A stretch of 64,000 nt of DNA from DATDAH01 sp963845425 (lineage in GTDB: Bacteria; Actinomycetota; Acidimicrobiia; Acidimicrobiales; DATDAH01), in assembly GCA_963845425.1 (NCBI GenBank), contig CAWJSC010000016.1, positions 248,001 through 312,000 on the forward strand, given 5' to 3'. Both the position numbers and the translations under genes were made by a program. Below are positions 45,250-53,387 of the stretch, one piece after another (the stretch's first letter is position 1; each line of letters starts with the position of its first letter). The notes beneath the pieces were generated by a model, which did not search any database, was not told where the DNA came from, and was given only the letters and a program-made list of their open reading frames with translations.

Positions 45250-46169
45250 CGCCAGGCCGCCTGCTTGGCCTTCCAGGCCGCGGGGTCGTAGTCGGGCGGC
45301 GGGACGAACATCGTCGGTGCGTTCCGCCGCACCTTGCGCCGCCACCAGTCGTAGCCCCGCAGCACCCGGTTCAGCATCGTCCAGGTCCTGACCTCGCCCG
45401 AGTAGTAGGCCCGGGCCTCCTCGACGGTGATCGGCGGATCGACCCGACCGGCGGTCGCGTCGATGACGGGCTGGACCCAGTCGTCGAGGTCGAGCTTGTA
45501 GAGGTTGCCCACCAGGTCCACGAGGGCATGACGGGGATCCAGCCACCGCTTCATCGACGTCGGCAGCTCCCGGAGGTAGATCGGGCGCATGATCGGCGGG
45601 CCGGCCCGGAGGAACACGTCGAGGTCGACCTCGATGTCGCCCTGGTCGTCGACCGAGAACGGCGTGGTCACGTCGATGTAGGTGACCTGCCCGTCGACGA
45701 CGGCCCAGTTCCCCACCTGGGCGTCCACGCCCCGCCGGTCGGTCGTAGCGGTGATCACGTGGTCGATCATCGCCACCACCAACGGATGGTCCGACGCCGG
45801 CGCAGTCTCCTTCAGGATCGCCTCGCCGAGGCACTCGGCGGGCAGGAGGGGCTGGACCACATACCCGGCGAGGTGGCCACCGTGCTCGACCAGACGCACC
45901 TCGGTGGTCACCACGTGCATGCCTGAACGCCCCAGTTCGACCACGTTGCGGTCCACCACGTCGCGGTAGGCGGCGAAGGCCTCGCGGCTGGCGAAGGGTG
46001 GCACCCGTTTGCAGGCCACCCGGGGTGCACCGAGGGGGGCGGCGAGGACGACGCTGGTGACGCCGAAGCCCCGTAGGTCCAGCGCGGAACGGTCGCCGGT
46101 GCGGAGCGCGTCCTGAACCACCGTCTCGAGCTCGATGAGCTCGGCGTCGCTGATCAGCTCGGCCCCCAC
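45246..46169 (-). CDS. Uncharacterised protein, kinase-like fold (DUF6206-like)
   Basis: The 307-residue protein is not one I can name firmly. It has features of the protein-kinase-like fold: a Lys strand in PRVACKRVPPFASREAFAAY, a hinge GYVVQPLLPAE, and a catalytic-like DAQVGNWAVVDGQVTYIDVT followed by TPFSVDD, which looks like the HxDxxxxN/DFG region of APH-type kinases with Asp-Ala-Gln replacing His-x-Asp. It is directly coupled to the aminotransferase, as in a two-enzyme pathway. It could phosphorylate a small molecule. Confidence is for a real gene. Confidence 0.7.
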   Translation of the reverse strand: MGAELISDAELIELETVVQDALRTGDRSALDLRGFGVTSVVLAAPLGAPRVACKRVPPFASREAFAAYRDVVDRNVVELGRSGMHVVTTEVRLVEHGGHLAGYVVQPLLPAECLGEAILKETAPASDHPLVVAMIDHVITATTDRRGVDAQVGNWAVVDGQVTYIDVTTPFSVDDQGDIEVDLDVFLRAGPPIMRPIYLRELPTSMKRWLDPRHALVDLVGNLYKLDLDDWVQPVIDATAGRVDPPITVEEARAYYSGEVRTWTMLNRVLRGYDWWRRKVRRNAPTMFVPPPDYDPAAWKAKQAAWR

Positions 46170-46199
46170 GGCATCACCCTCCTCGGTCGGAGGGTGAAC

Positions 46200-47135
46200 C
46201 TAGACGGCCAGGAGGTCCCGGGCGCCGGTGTCGCTGCTCGGGTGGCGCAGCTTGGACATGGCCCGGGCCTCGATCTGGCGGATGCGCTCGCGGGTGAGGT
46301 TGAAGTGCTCCCCCACCTCTTCGAGCGTCCGGGGCTCGCCCCGGTCCAGGCCGAAGCGCAGCTTGAGGATCTCGCGCTCCCGCTCGTCGAGGGGGGCGAG
46401 CAAACGCTGGATCTCCTCGGGCAGCAGCGCGGTGGCCGCCACCTCGAAGGGGGACTCGGCGGAGCGGTCCTCGACCACGTCGCCCAGCTCGGCGTCGCCG
46501 TCCTCGCGCAGGGGCTCGGACAGCGAGAGGGGCTCGGCCGCGAAGCGGAGGGCCTCGGTGACCTTGTCCTCGGGCATCTCGACCTCGGCGGCCAGCTCGG
46601 ACAAGGTGGCGGGGCGGCCGTACTTCAGCTCGAGGCGGGAGCGGGCCTTCTGCAGGCGGGCCAGGGTGTCGCCGGCGTGCACGGGCAGGCGGATGGTCCG
46701 GCCCGTGTTGGCGATGCCGCGGGTGATGGCCTGGCGGATCCACCACGTGGCGTAGGTGGAGAACTTGAAGCCCTTGCGCCAGTCGAACTTCTCGACGGCG
46801 TGCATCAGGCCGAGGTTGCCCTCCTGGATCAGGTCCAGCAGAGGCAGGCCCGACGCCTGGTACTTCTTGGCGATGGAGACGACCAGCCGGAGGTTGGACT
46901 GCACAAACGTGCGCTCGGCGTCCTCGCCCAGGCGGATGGCCTTGCGCAGCTCCCGCTTCTTGGTGGGGGTCAGCGCCGTCGCCGCGTCCATCTCCTCGCG
47001 GGCCGCGGTGCCGCCCTCGATCTGCTGCGCGAGGCGGACCTCGTCGTCCTTGGTGAGCAGTGGGTACTGCCCGATGTCGGTGAGGTACAGGCGAACGAGG
47101 TCTTCTTCGTCCCGCTCGACTCGTTCCTTGGCCAA
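46200..47135 (-). CDS. RNA polymerase sigma factor, RpoD/SigA-related (group 1/2)
   Basis: The 311-residue factor has region 1.2 (VRLYLTDIGQYPLLTKDDEV), region 2 (NLRLVVSIAKKYQASGLPLL, DLIQEGNLGLMHAVEKFDW, FSTYATWWIRQAITRGIA), region 3 and region 4 with TLEEVGEHFNLTRERIRQIE. The long acidic N terminus of a primary sigma factor is missing, and a spacer of 20 residues (AATALTPTKKRELRKA) follows region 1.2, so it may be an alternative group 2 factor. TTG 47135 is the start, with GGGAG about nine bases before it. Confidence 0.87.
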   Translation of the reverse strand: MAKERVERDEEDLVRLYLTDIGQYPLLTKDDEVRLAQQIEGGTAAREEMDAATALTPTKKRELRKAIRLGEDAERTFVQSNLRLVVSIAKKYQASGLPLLDLIQEGNLGLMHAVEKFDWRKGFKFSTYATWWIRQAITRGIANTGRTIRLPVHAGDTLARLQKARSRLELKYGRPATLSELAAEVEMPEDKVTEALRFAAEPLSLSEPLREDGDAELGDVVEDRSAESPFEVAATALLPEEIQRLLAPLDEREREILKLRFGLDRGEPRTLEEVGEHFNLTRERIRQIEARAMSKLRHPSSDTGARDLLAV

Positions 47136-47311
47136 CGACCATCTCCCTGCGTGGTGGAACTTCGATGGACGGTACCGGCGACCAAGACGGAATCCCGTGG
47201 CCGCCGGTGGGGCCTTGCCTACGATACCGAGGCGGTCAAGAGGCCCAAACCGGCCCCGGCCGCTCCCCGTGGGCCTTCGGCCCCAACCCCCACGTCTTGA
47301 GGTCCTGCCCC

Positions 47312-47635
47312 GTGCCCACCGAGCCCGACGAGGTCGAACTCGCCGTCGTGGTCATGCGGTTCCGGGCCGCGGACCCGGAGCGCCTCGTCGCGGTGCTGGC
47401 CAAGTACGTCGTCCTGGCCCGGGGCCACCCCGGCTGTCGCAACATCGACCTGGTGGCCTCGGTCACCCACCCGGGACGCCTCCTGGTCATCCAGAAGTGG
47501 GCCTCTCCCGAGGCCCAGCGGGCCCACTTCGACTCCCCCGACATGGTGGAGATGGCCGAGGCCTGCCACGGTCTGCTGGCCGAGCCCCCCGACATCGACC
47601 TGCTCGACGCGATCAGCGCCCACGATCTGGCCTGA
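47312..47635 (+). CDS. Antibiotic biosynthesis monooxygenase (ABM) domain protein
   Basis: The 107-residue protein has the ferredoxin-like ABM pattern: LAVVVMRFRAADPERLVAVL, ARGHPGCRNIDLVASV, LLVIQKWASPEAQRAHFDSP and DMVEMAEAC. ABM proteins are small dimeric monooxygenases or heme-degrading enzymes; without ligands no activity can be assigned. I take GTG 47312, since the upstream part is the promoter region opposite the sigma factor. Confidence 0.8.
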   Translation: MPTEPDEVELAVVVMRFRAADPERLVAVLAKYVVLARGHPGCRNIDLVASVTHPGRLLVIQKWASPEAQRAHFDSPDMVEMAEACHGLLAEPPDIDLLDAISAHDLA

Positions 47636-47683
47636 CCCCCGAGCCGGGCCAGGCGCCGCGGCTGGTGGCGGGACCGGACGAGA

Positions 47684-48241
47684 TCAGACGGAGGCGTCGG
47701 CTTGCGCGGTGGCCGAGAGGGACCGGACGTCGGCCCACGTGAGGTCGTCGGCGGACCAGAGCCGGTCGAAGGCGGCGTCGGCCTCGTCGCTGAAGCCGTG
47801 GCGGTTGCGGAAGTGGTAGATCCACCGCTGACGCTGGGCCTGCCGGCCGGTCCGGGCCAGGCGGCCGGCGGCGTAGACCTCCCACGCGATACCCGCCGCC
47901 GGCTCGAGGTCGGCATCCTCGGGCGCGTCGGCGAAGCCCTCGGTCAACCGATCGGCGGCCCGGAAGAAGAGGCGACCCAGCACACCGGCCGTGAAGGACT
48001 CGGAGAGCTGGCGGGGGTGCTTGGGGTCCTCGAAGGCACCGCTCTCCATCGACACCACGATGGGGTCCATCGAGTCCAGGCTGTACCGGCCGAGGGGCGA
48101 GGTGTCATCCAGTTCGACGACCACCTCGCGGTCCGCGGGCAGGCCGGCGGCATCGGCCACCTCGGCCGCGATGGCCAGGAGGCGCTCCGGGTCGTAGTCC
48201 ACCATCGCCCAACGGTCGGGCCGCAGGACCACGTTCGCCAT
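47684..48241 (-). CDS. Conserved protein of unknown function in a ferritin-like cluster
   Basis: The 185-residue product has no clear motif. Segments that look ordered are VVVELDDTSPLGRYSLDSMD, SGAFEDPKHPRQLSESFTAG, GRLFFRAADRLTEGFADAP and RQRWIYHFRNRHGFSDEADA. It is mostly helical by appearance and is soluble. It is the third gene of the cluster with two ferritin-like proteins, so a role as their partner is plausible. ATG 48241 lies 11 bases after the upstream stop; a TTG at 48256 would overlap it by four. Confidence 0.7.
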   Translation of the reverse strand: MANVVLRPDRWAMVDYDPERLLAIAAEVADAAGLPADREVVVELDDTSPLGRYSLDSMDPIVVSMESGAFEDPKHPRQLSESFTAGVLGRLFFRAADRLTEGFADAPEDADLEPAAGIAWEVYAAGRLARTGRQAQRQRWIYHFRNRHGFSDEADAAFDRLWSADDLTWADVRSLSATAQADASV

Positions 48242-48252
48242 GGCAGTGGCGC

Positions 48253-49086
48253 TCAAGCCGTGGCGAGGGCGGCGGCCGCCTCCTGGCGGGTGCGGGCCTC
48301 CTCGAGCGCCTGGCTGGCGAGGTCGGCGATCTCGTCGATCTCCTCGTCGTCGAACCCGGCCAGCTCACGGAAGCGACGGGCCAGCTTCACGGGGCTGTCG
48401 TCCTCGTCGCTGCGGAAGCCGCCGAGGGAGAAGAGCTTGTCCACCACGCGCTGGAACTCGAGGGCGTCCTTGCGGCGTTCGGGATCGTCGGCGGTGAGGC
48501 GACGCAGCCAGTCCGAGCCCATCTTCACGTGGGTGACCTCGTCGGCCAGCATCCAGTCCTCGCAGAACTCCAGCACCGGGTCGCCGGCGATCTCGCCGAA
48601 CTCCCGCATGGTGTTGAAGACGTCGATGGCCAGGCCCTCCAGGGCCCGGTTCACGCCGGTGAGGCGCAGGACCGGGTCGGGGTTGCAGGCCGCGGCGTAG
48701 AGGAAGGCGCCCTCGGAGAACTCCCCGATCTCGGTGCCCATCCAATCCGACAGCTTCACGGAGATCTCGCAGTGACGGGCCTCGTCCCAGCACTGGCGGG
48801 CCATGTCGAGCTTCAGCGCGAAGGGCGCCTCGTCCCGGCCGTCGCCGGTGTCGAAGTCCCAGCAGGTGCGACCCGCGCCCTCGAGGGCCTGGATCTCGCC
48901 CACGAAGATCCCGTGCATCAGGGCCCGGGCGGCATCCGCGGAGTCCGGGCGCTCCGGCGTCAGCCGGGCCTGGGTCCGCATACGGCTGTTCTTGACCGAG
49001 CGGGGGTCACTGATGCGGTCCTGGATGTCGACCCGGACGAAACGCTCGTCGCGGGCCAGGTCCTCGACCGGATGGGCTTTCCTCAT
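48253..49086 (-). CDS. DUF455 ferritin-like protein
   Basis: The 277-residue protein shows the di-iron four-helix pattern of DUF455: Glu in GIFVGEIQALEGAGRTCW, ARQCWDEARHCEISVKL (E-x2-H), NRALEGLAIDVFNTM, and EDWMLADEVTHVKMGSDWLR (E-x2-H). These are the usual ligands for a non-heme di-iron or Fe/Mn centre. Related proteins include MiaE-like hydroxylases. ATG 49086 overlaps the previous gene by four bases. Confidence 0.83.
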   Translation of the reverse strand: MRKAHPVEDLARDERFVRVDIQDRISDPRSVKNSRMRTQARLTPERPDSADAARALMHGIFVGEIQALEGAGRTCWDFDTGDGRDEAPFALKLDMARQCWDEARHCEISVKLSDWMGTEIGEFSEGAFLYAAACNPDPVLRLTGVNRALEGLAIDVFNTMREFGEIAGDPVLEFCEDWMLADEVTHVKMGSDWLRRLTADDPERRKDALEFQRVVDKLFSLGGFRSDEDDSPVKLARRFRELAGFDDEEIDEIADLASQALEEARTRQEAAAALATA

Positions 49087-49748
49087 GCCGTCACCTCCGT
49101 GGGCTGTGGCTCAGCGTAGGCGTCGCCGATGGTGCCGGGCCCGGCGATGCCGCCTGCCGCCAACATCAGCTTCTCCAGGTGGGCCACCCGGTCGGCGGCC
49201 CGCTGTACTTCCTCGTCGGTCTCGATCAGCGACTGGATGAGCATCTCGCCGTCGCGCCAGTCGTCGAACTCGTCGGCCAAGGCGAAATCGAGGGAGCGGA
49301 TGGTGGGCGCGTCGGTGATCCGGCTCGTGTTGTTCCGGTGATACGTGTACGCCGCGATCTTGTGCGGGATCAGCACCCGGTAGACCCCGACCAGCTTCTC
49401 GATGGTCAGCTCCGGGGCCTCGGGCTCGGTCATGGCGTCCACGAACGCGACCAGCTCGTCGTTGGGTGGCCCGGTGAGCTTCTCGGGGTTCATCTCCCGC
49501 AGCTCGGGCAGCCGCTTGTGCCAGAGCTCGCTGTGCCAGGCATGGTGGTAGCAGTGGGTGCCGAGGCGCAGCTTGACGTCGATCTCGGGCACGGTGGCCA
49601 CCCACCCGCCGAGCACCTCGAACAGGCGCATCTCGATCCACTTGTAGTGCCCGACCCGCTTCGCGGTCTCCTCGACGGAGAAGGACCCCGGCAGTTCCCG
49701 CCGGTCCCACGGGGCGAACGCGGCACGAGGGCGCTTCGGGTCGGCCAT
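49083..49748 (-). CDS. Ferritin-like helical protein
   Basis: First gene of the cluster. The 221-residue protein contains ETAKRVGHYKWIEMRLFEVL, RLGTHCYHHAWHSELWHKRL (several His), VYRVLIPHKIAAYTYHRNN and ALADEFDDWRDGEMLIQSLI. Helical pairs with Glu and His suggest a ferritin-like bundle; the iron ligands are less canonical than in the DUF455 protein, so it could be a partner subunit. Just upstream on this strand is TAGGTT (49756-49761), which could be a -10 box for a short-leader mRNA. Confidence 0.75.
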   Translation of the reverse strand: MADPKRPRAAFAPWDRRELPGSFSVEETAKRVGHYKWIEMRLFEVLGGWVATVPEIDVKLRLGTHCYHHAWHSELWHKRLPELREMNPEKLTGPPNDELVAFVDAMTEPEAPELTIEKLVGVYRVLIPHKIAAYTYHRNNTSRITDAPTIRSLDFALADEFDDWRDGEMLIQSLIETDEEVQRAADRVAHLEKLMLAAGGIAGPGTIGDAYAEPQPTEVTA

Positions 49749-49771
49749 GAGACAAAACCTAGCGCTTTGCC

Positions 49772-50185
49772 TCAGCGCGAGTTGACCGAACGGTCAAGTC
49801 TCAGGGCCCGTCGGTCACCGACGCACCTCGGCATGCGATGCTCGGCGCCCTGCGGGCCGCCCGACGGCGGACGGAGGTCATGTCGGAAGCGGTCGCCCTG
49901 GCGGGCCAGCAGCACGGCCACGCCGACCAGCACCGCGCCCGCCACCATGATCAACAGCGGGGCCCGACCTTCGCCGGGGAACAGCTCACCGACCGCCCAA
50001 GGCACGAAGATCAGGAGGCCGAGGGCCCCGACCAGGGAGAGCAGGACGCGGCCGGGCTGCATGCCCAGGATGACCAAGCCGATGGCGGTCCCGAGGCCGA
50101 AGACCGGGGCGAACGCCTCCCACTGCAGCCCGGTGAGGGCCGCTCCGGCCAGCAGGGTCAGGCCCCCGAGGAGTTCGGTGGGCAC
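49772..50185 (-). CDS. Membrane protein, probably the C-terminal part of the DUF2157-like gene
   Basis: The frame encodes three or four membrane helices (LGGLTLLAGAALTGLQW, VFGLGTAIGLVILGM, LLSLVGALGLLIFVPWAVGE, PLLIMVAGAVLVGVAVLLAR) then a polar tail. A GTG at 50185 could start it, but the match joins smoothly to the end of the gene at 50158-51297 in the neighbouring frame. Either there is one gene with a natural or sequencing frameshift around 50160-50185, or a coupled gene with a 28-base overlap. I favour the first. Confidence 0.6.
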   Translation of the reverse strand: MPTELLGGLTLLAGAALTGLQWEAFAPVFGLGTAIGLVILGMQPGRVLLSLVGALGLLIFVPWAVGELFPGEGRAPLLIMVAGAVLVGVAVLLARQGDRFRHDLRPPSGGPQGAEHRMPRCVGDRRALRLDRSVNSR

Positions 50186-51297
50186 CGGGTCACGTCTCGG
50201 ACCACCACCACGACCAGGAGGGCGCCACCGACCCAGGTGAGCAGACCGGTCACCAGCCCGGCGTCCCGGGCGAAGTACAGGAGGGTGGAGGGCACCGCCT
50301 GCAGGCCCACGACGAGGGCCGGCGCCCCGAGGGCGACGCGGTCGACGAGCTGCAGCTCCATGCGGGTCGTGCTCACCGCACCCAGCAGGCCGACCACGGT
50401 GACCAAGACCACGACGAGGCCGGCGCTCATCGAGCCCGAGATCATCATTAATCCACCCGCCAGGAGGGCGACGGACGCGACGAGCTCCGTCAGCGGAACG
50501 GCGGGCGTCCGACGAGTCAGTCCCAGGAAGAGATAGCCGAGCCCCAGGGCCCAGAGCGCCGCGCCGGCCGGGACGTCGCCCGCCACGAGGGAGACCCCCG
50601 TGGCGACGGCGACGGCAAGGCCGCCCAACGCGACGAGCTGCTGCACGGGTCGCTCGCGCCACCACCAGAGCACCCCGCTCTGCACGGCCACGGCCGCCGC
50701 GCACCAGAAGGCGACCGTCGGGTCGGCGAGATCGCGGCCCTCGGTCACCACAACGCCGATGAAGACGGCCGTAGCGGCGCTCGACAGCAGCCAGAGGAAG
50801 GCCCGCAGCCGGACGAGGGCGGGATCGGCCTGGTCGCGCACCGCGAACCCACCGGCGACGAGGGCTACCGCCCCCACACCGGTGAGCGCGAGCCGGCCCG
50901 CCCAGGCGAGGTCGGGCCAGTAGTGGACCAATACCAGCACCAGGCCCGTGAGGGCGAGCGCTCCGCCGAGGTAGCCCAGCGCCTCAGCCACGACCGGGAA
51001 CCGGGACGACGGACCGTGGACGGCGGGCGTGGTCGGCTGCGGGGTGACGACCTCGGGCGGCGGCCGGGAACCCTCGTGCTCGAGGATCGCCTTGGCCTGG
51101 TCGGGGGCGAGCAGGCCGGCGGCCACCCAACGGTCGAGGTCGTCGGCCACGGACGCCGCCGGACGCGGTGCGGGCCGTCTCGGGGCGTTCCCCGACCTGG
51201 CCTCGAACCCCGCTCCCGCCTCGTCCTGCCTCGTCTTCTGCGTGACGACGACCACGACGACGACGATCAGAACCAGCAAGGCCAGGAGTGCGATCAC
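50158..51297 (-). CDS. DUF2157-like multi-pass membrane protein
   Basis: The N terminus is a helix (IALLALLVLIVVVVVVVT), followed by a soluble linker with the DUF2157-type segment LDRWVAAGLLAPDQAKAILE and then about ten membrane helices starting VAEALGYLGGALALTGLVLV. The protein of 379 residues ends where the last helices normally continue. GTG 51297 has GGAGAGG about 10 bases before it. The family is of unknown function. The frame ends VTRCPPNSSG then stop, which is polar and looks like a frameshift product. Confidence 0.72.
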   Translation of the reverse strand: MIALLALLVLIVVVVVVVTQKTRQDEAGAGFEARSGNAPRRPAPRPAASVADDLDRWVAAGLLAPDQAKAILEHEGSRPPPEVVTPQPTTPAVHGPSSRFPVVAEALGYLGGALALTGLVLVLVHYWPDLAWAGRLALTGVGAVALVAGGFAVRDQADPALVRLRAFLWLLSSAATAVFIGVVVTEGRDLADPTVAFWCAAAVAVQSGVLWWWRERPVQQLVALGGLAVAVATGVSLVAGDVPAGAALWALGLGYLFLGLTRRTPAVPLTELVASVALLAGGLMMISGSMSAGLVVVLVTVVGLLGAVSTTRMELQLVDRVALGAPALVVGLQAVPSTLLYFARDAGLVTGLLTWVGGALLVVVVVRDVTRCPPNSSGA

Positions 51298-51401
51298 TGC
51301 ATGCCCCTCTCCGTACCGCCCAGCATCACCGGTTCGACCCCGACACCCCAGGGTCGAAGGTCCCCCCGCTCGCGGGCGCCGATCCGTGACAGGCTCGTGT
51401 C

Positions 51402-52796
51402 GTGCGCATGCGGCCCGGGGGGTGGTTGCTCCTGGTGGTCCTGGCGCTGGCCACCGCCTGCTCGGCCGACGACGGCACCGGGGACCGTGGGTCAACCGAC
51501 GACCCGACCGTCACCGTCGTCAGCCAGAACCTGCTGCACGGCACGGCCTGCCCCGACGACTCGGATCGCTGCGATCTGCCCGACCGGGTCGACCTGTTCG
51601 TGCAGCAGCTGGCCGCCGCCGGCTGTCCCCCGCTGGTGAGCATCCAGGAGGCCAACCAGGAGACGGTGGCCGAGCTCGAGGCGGCGATGGGCGACGGCTG
51701 CACCGCCGACTACGCGATCGTGGGCGACGACGACCCCAGCCTGGACCGCGAGGTGGTACTGAGCACCGAACCGGTGTTGGGGTCCCGCCGCATCCACCTG
51801 GCGGGGCCGCTGCGCACCGCCCTCTGGGTCCGGGTGGCCAGCGATGTCGGCATGGTCGACTACGTGAGCAGCCACCTGGCGAGCAGCAGTGACGACCGGC
51901 CCTGTGACGAGGCCACCTGCCCGCCCCCGTGCGAGGGGGACGACACGCTCAACACCTGCCAGGCCCGTCAACTGGTCCAGTTCGCCGCCGAGGTGGCCGA
52001 CCCCGAGGCGGTCGTGGTCGTCGGTGGGGACCTGAATGCCCAGCCGGGCGGGCCCACCATCGAGGCGATCACCGGGGCCGGCTTCGTCGACACCCACCTC
52101 GCCGCGGGGAACGGCGAGTGTGAACCGACAACCGGAGACGAATGCACCTCCGGTCGGATCGATGACGCGTTGACCGACCTGGTCGACCCCACCAGCATCC
52201 AGACCGAACGCATCGACTTCCTGTTCGTCGACGAGGGGCGCTCGTGCGTGCCGGTCGATCCGACAGGCCTGTTCAACGCCGAGCCCGCCGAGGGCGAGCT
52301 GGCCCACCCGTCGGACCACACCGGCGTGCAGGCGACCCTGCGGTGCCCCACCAGCGCCGACCAGGTCGAGACGGCGACGACGGCGACGGTGCCCGACGTG
52401 ACGACGACCACCGGCGCGCCGACCGCTGGCGTCGACGCCGATACCGAGGCGGCGGTCACCCAGGCCTTCACCAACCTGTTCGACGGCTCCGTGACCGACG
52501 TGGAGGTGAAGCTGGACTCCCTCGAGTCGGCGGACGATCTCCGCCCGTACTTCTTGGAGTCCTACGAGGCCACCCGCGAGGTGGCCGCGGACATCCGGGT
52601 GCGCATCGACGCCATCGAGGCCGTCGACGCCACCACCGCGGCGGTGACCTACACCCTGCTCCTGGACGGCGACGCCGTCCTCGACCACCTCCCCGGTGAG
52701 GCGGTCCTGGTCGACGGCCGATGGCTGGTCAGCCTTCGCACCTACTGCGACGTCAGCACCCAGGGCGCCGAGGTCATCCCCGAGCCCTGCACGTGA
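51402..52796 (+). CDS. Endonuclease/exonuclease/phosphatase-fold lipoprotein with extra C-terminal domain
   Basis: The lipoprotein signal LLLVVLALATAC is followed by the EEP fold: VVSQNLLHG (Asn), LVSIQEANQE (metal Glu), VDYVSSHLAS (His), VVVGGDLNAQPG (Asp-x-Asn), RIDFLFVDEG and the terminal PSDHTGVQA (Asp-His). Two disulfide-type Cys pairs lie in the insert CDEATCPPPC. After a Thr-rich linker (residues about 325-345) comes a second domain of about 120 residues, VTQAFTNLFDGSVTDVEVKL, resembling Mtb12/SnoaL-like extracellular folds. It probably cuts nucleic acid or phosphodiester lipids outside the cell. Confidence 0.83.
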   Translation: MRMRPGGWLLLVVLALATACSADDGTGDRGSTDDPTVTVVSQNLLHGTACPDDSDRCDLPDRVDLFVQQLAAAGCPPLVSIQEANQETVAELEAAMGDGCTADYAIVGDDDPSLDREVVLSTEPVLGSRRIHLAGPLRTALWVRVASDVGMVDYVSSHLASSSDDRPCDEATCPPPCEGDDTLNTCQARQLVQFAAEVADPEAVVVVGGDLNAQPGGPTIEAITGAGFVDTHLAAGNGECEPTTGDECTSGRIDDALTDLVDPTSIQTERIDFLFVDEGRSCVPVDPTGLFNAEPAEGELAHPSDHTGVQATLRCPTSADQVETATTATVPDVTTTTGAPTAGVDADTEAAVTQAFTNLFDGSVTDVEVKLDSLESADDLRPYFLESYEATREVAADIRVRIDAIEAVDATTAAVTYTLLLDGDAVLDHLPGEAVLVDGRWLVSLRTYCDVSTQGAEVIPEPCT

Positions 52797-52803
52797 CACG
52801 ACG

Positions 52804-52974
52804 TCAGGGGTGCGGCGACTCCGGGCGCAGCAAGGAGCGGAGACGGGCCACGCGGTCGACCGTCCCCCGCGGCTCGGCGACGTAGGCCAGGGCGAGGGCA
52901 CCGCCGAAGGCGTGCGCGACCCCGGCCTGATCCAGTCGGTCATGGACCGTCACCACGAGGTCGATCAGCCCCAC
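52804..52974 (-). pseudogene. Truncated MNT-type nucleotidyltransferase
   Basis: A 56-codon frame starts GTG 52974, overlapping the end of the XRE gene by 10 bases. It encodes LIDLVVTVHDRLDQAGVAHA and FGGALALAYVAEPRGT, the first helix and start of a nucleotidyltransferase of the kind paired with HTH antitoxins, where RGTxDIDV with the catalytic Asp pair should follow. Instead the sequence reads VDRVARLRSL and ends. The catalytic Asp residues and the rest of the fold are gone. Confidence 0.6.
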
Positions 52975-53363
52975 CGGCCGACCCGGGCCTGGTGGTCTGC
53001 GGCCTCGAGCACGGCGGTGATGACGCGGAGCCGTTCGTCGATCGGGGTGTCGGGGCCGACGACCGGCGCCTCGTCACCCGGGTCGCCCGGATCCGGGCCG
53101 GGCAGCCCTTCGTCGGGGAACCACCCGACCTCGGGCAGTGGGCAGTGGACCACCTCCTCGCCGGCGACCGCCGCCAGCTCGAACCCGCAGGCGACCACCA
53201 GGCGGTTGAGGCTGTCAGCGGACGGGACGCGTCGGTCGTGCTCGATGGCGGAGATGTTGGGCTGGGAGACGCCCGAGACGTCGGCCAGCTCTCGCTGACT
53301 CAGGCCCCGGGCCCGCCGGATCGTCCGGACGAAGGCGCCGTACACGACCGTCAGTGTAGACAT
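52965..53363 (-). CDS. XRE-family transcriptional regulator
   Basis: The 132-residue protein has a Cro/CI helix-turn-helix at residues about 10-65 (RTIRRARGLSQRELADVSGV, SQPNISAIEHDRRVPSADSL). After a Pro/Asp-rich stretch it ends with a small helix TPIDERLRVITAVLEAADHQ. It overlaps the truncated nucleotidyltransferase, forming what was once a regulator-toxin type pair. A 16-bp palindrome straddles the ATG, suggesting self-repression. Confidence 0.83.
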   Translation of the reverse strand: MSTLTVVYGAFVRTIRRARGLSQRELADVSGVSQPNISAIEHDRRVPSADSLNRLVVACGFELAAVAGEEVVHCPLPEVGWFPDEGLPGPDPGDPGDEAPVVGPDTPIDERLRVITAVLEAADHQARVGRWG

Positions 53364-53377
53364 ATCGATTTCGATAT
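53362..53377. promoter_or_regulatory. 16-bp palindrome ATATCGA-TT-TCGATAT over the XRE start
   Basis: The perfect inverted repeat of two 7-bp arms around TT overlaps the start codon of the XRE gene on the minus strand by two bases and reads TATATCG before it. It is AT-rich in a very GC-rich genome. The most economical reading is an operator where the XRE dimer binds and blocks its own leaderless or short-leader transcript. Confidence 0.6.
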
Positions 53378-53387
53378 ACCTCGCGGA

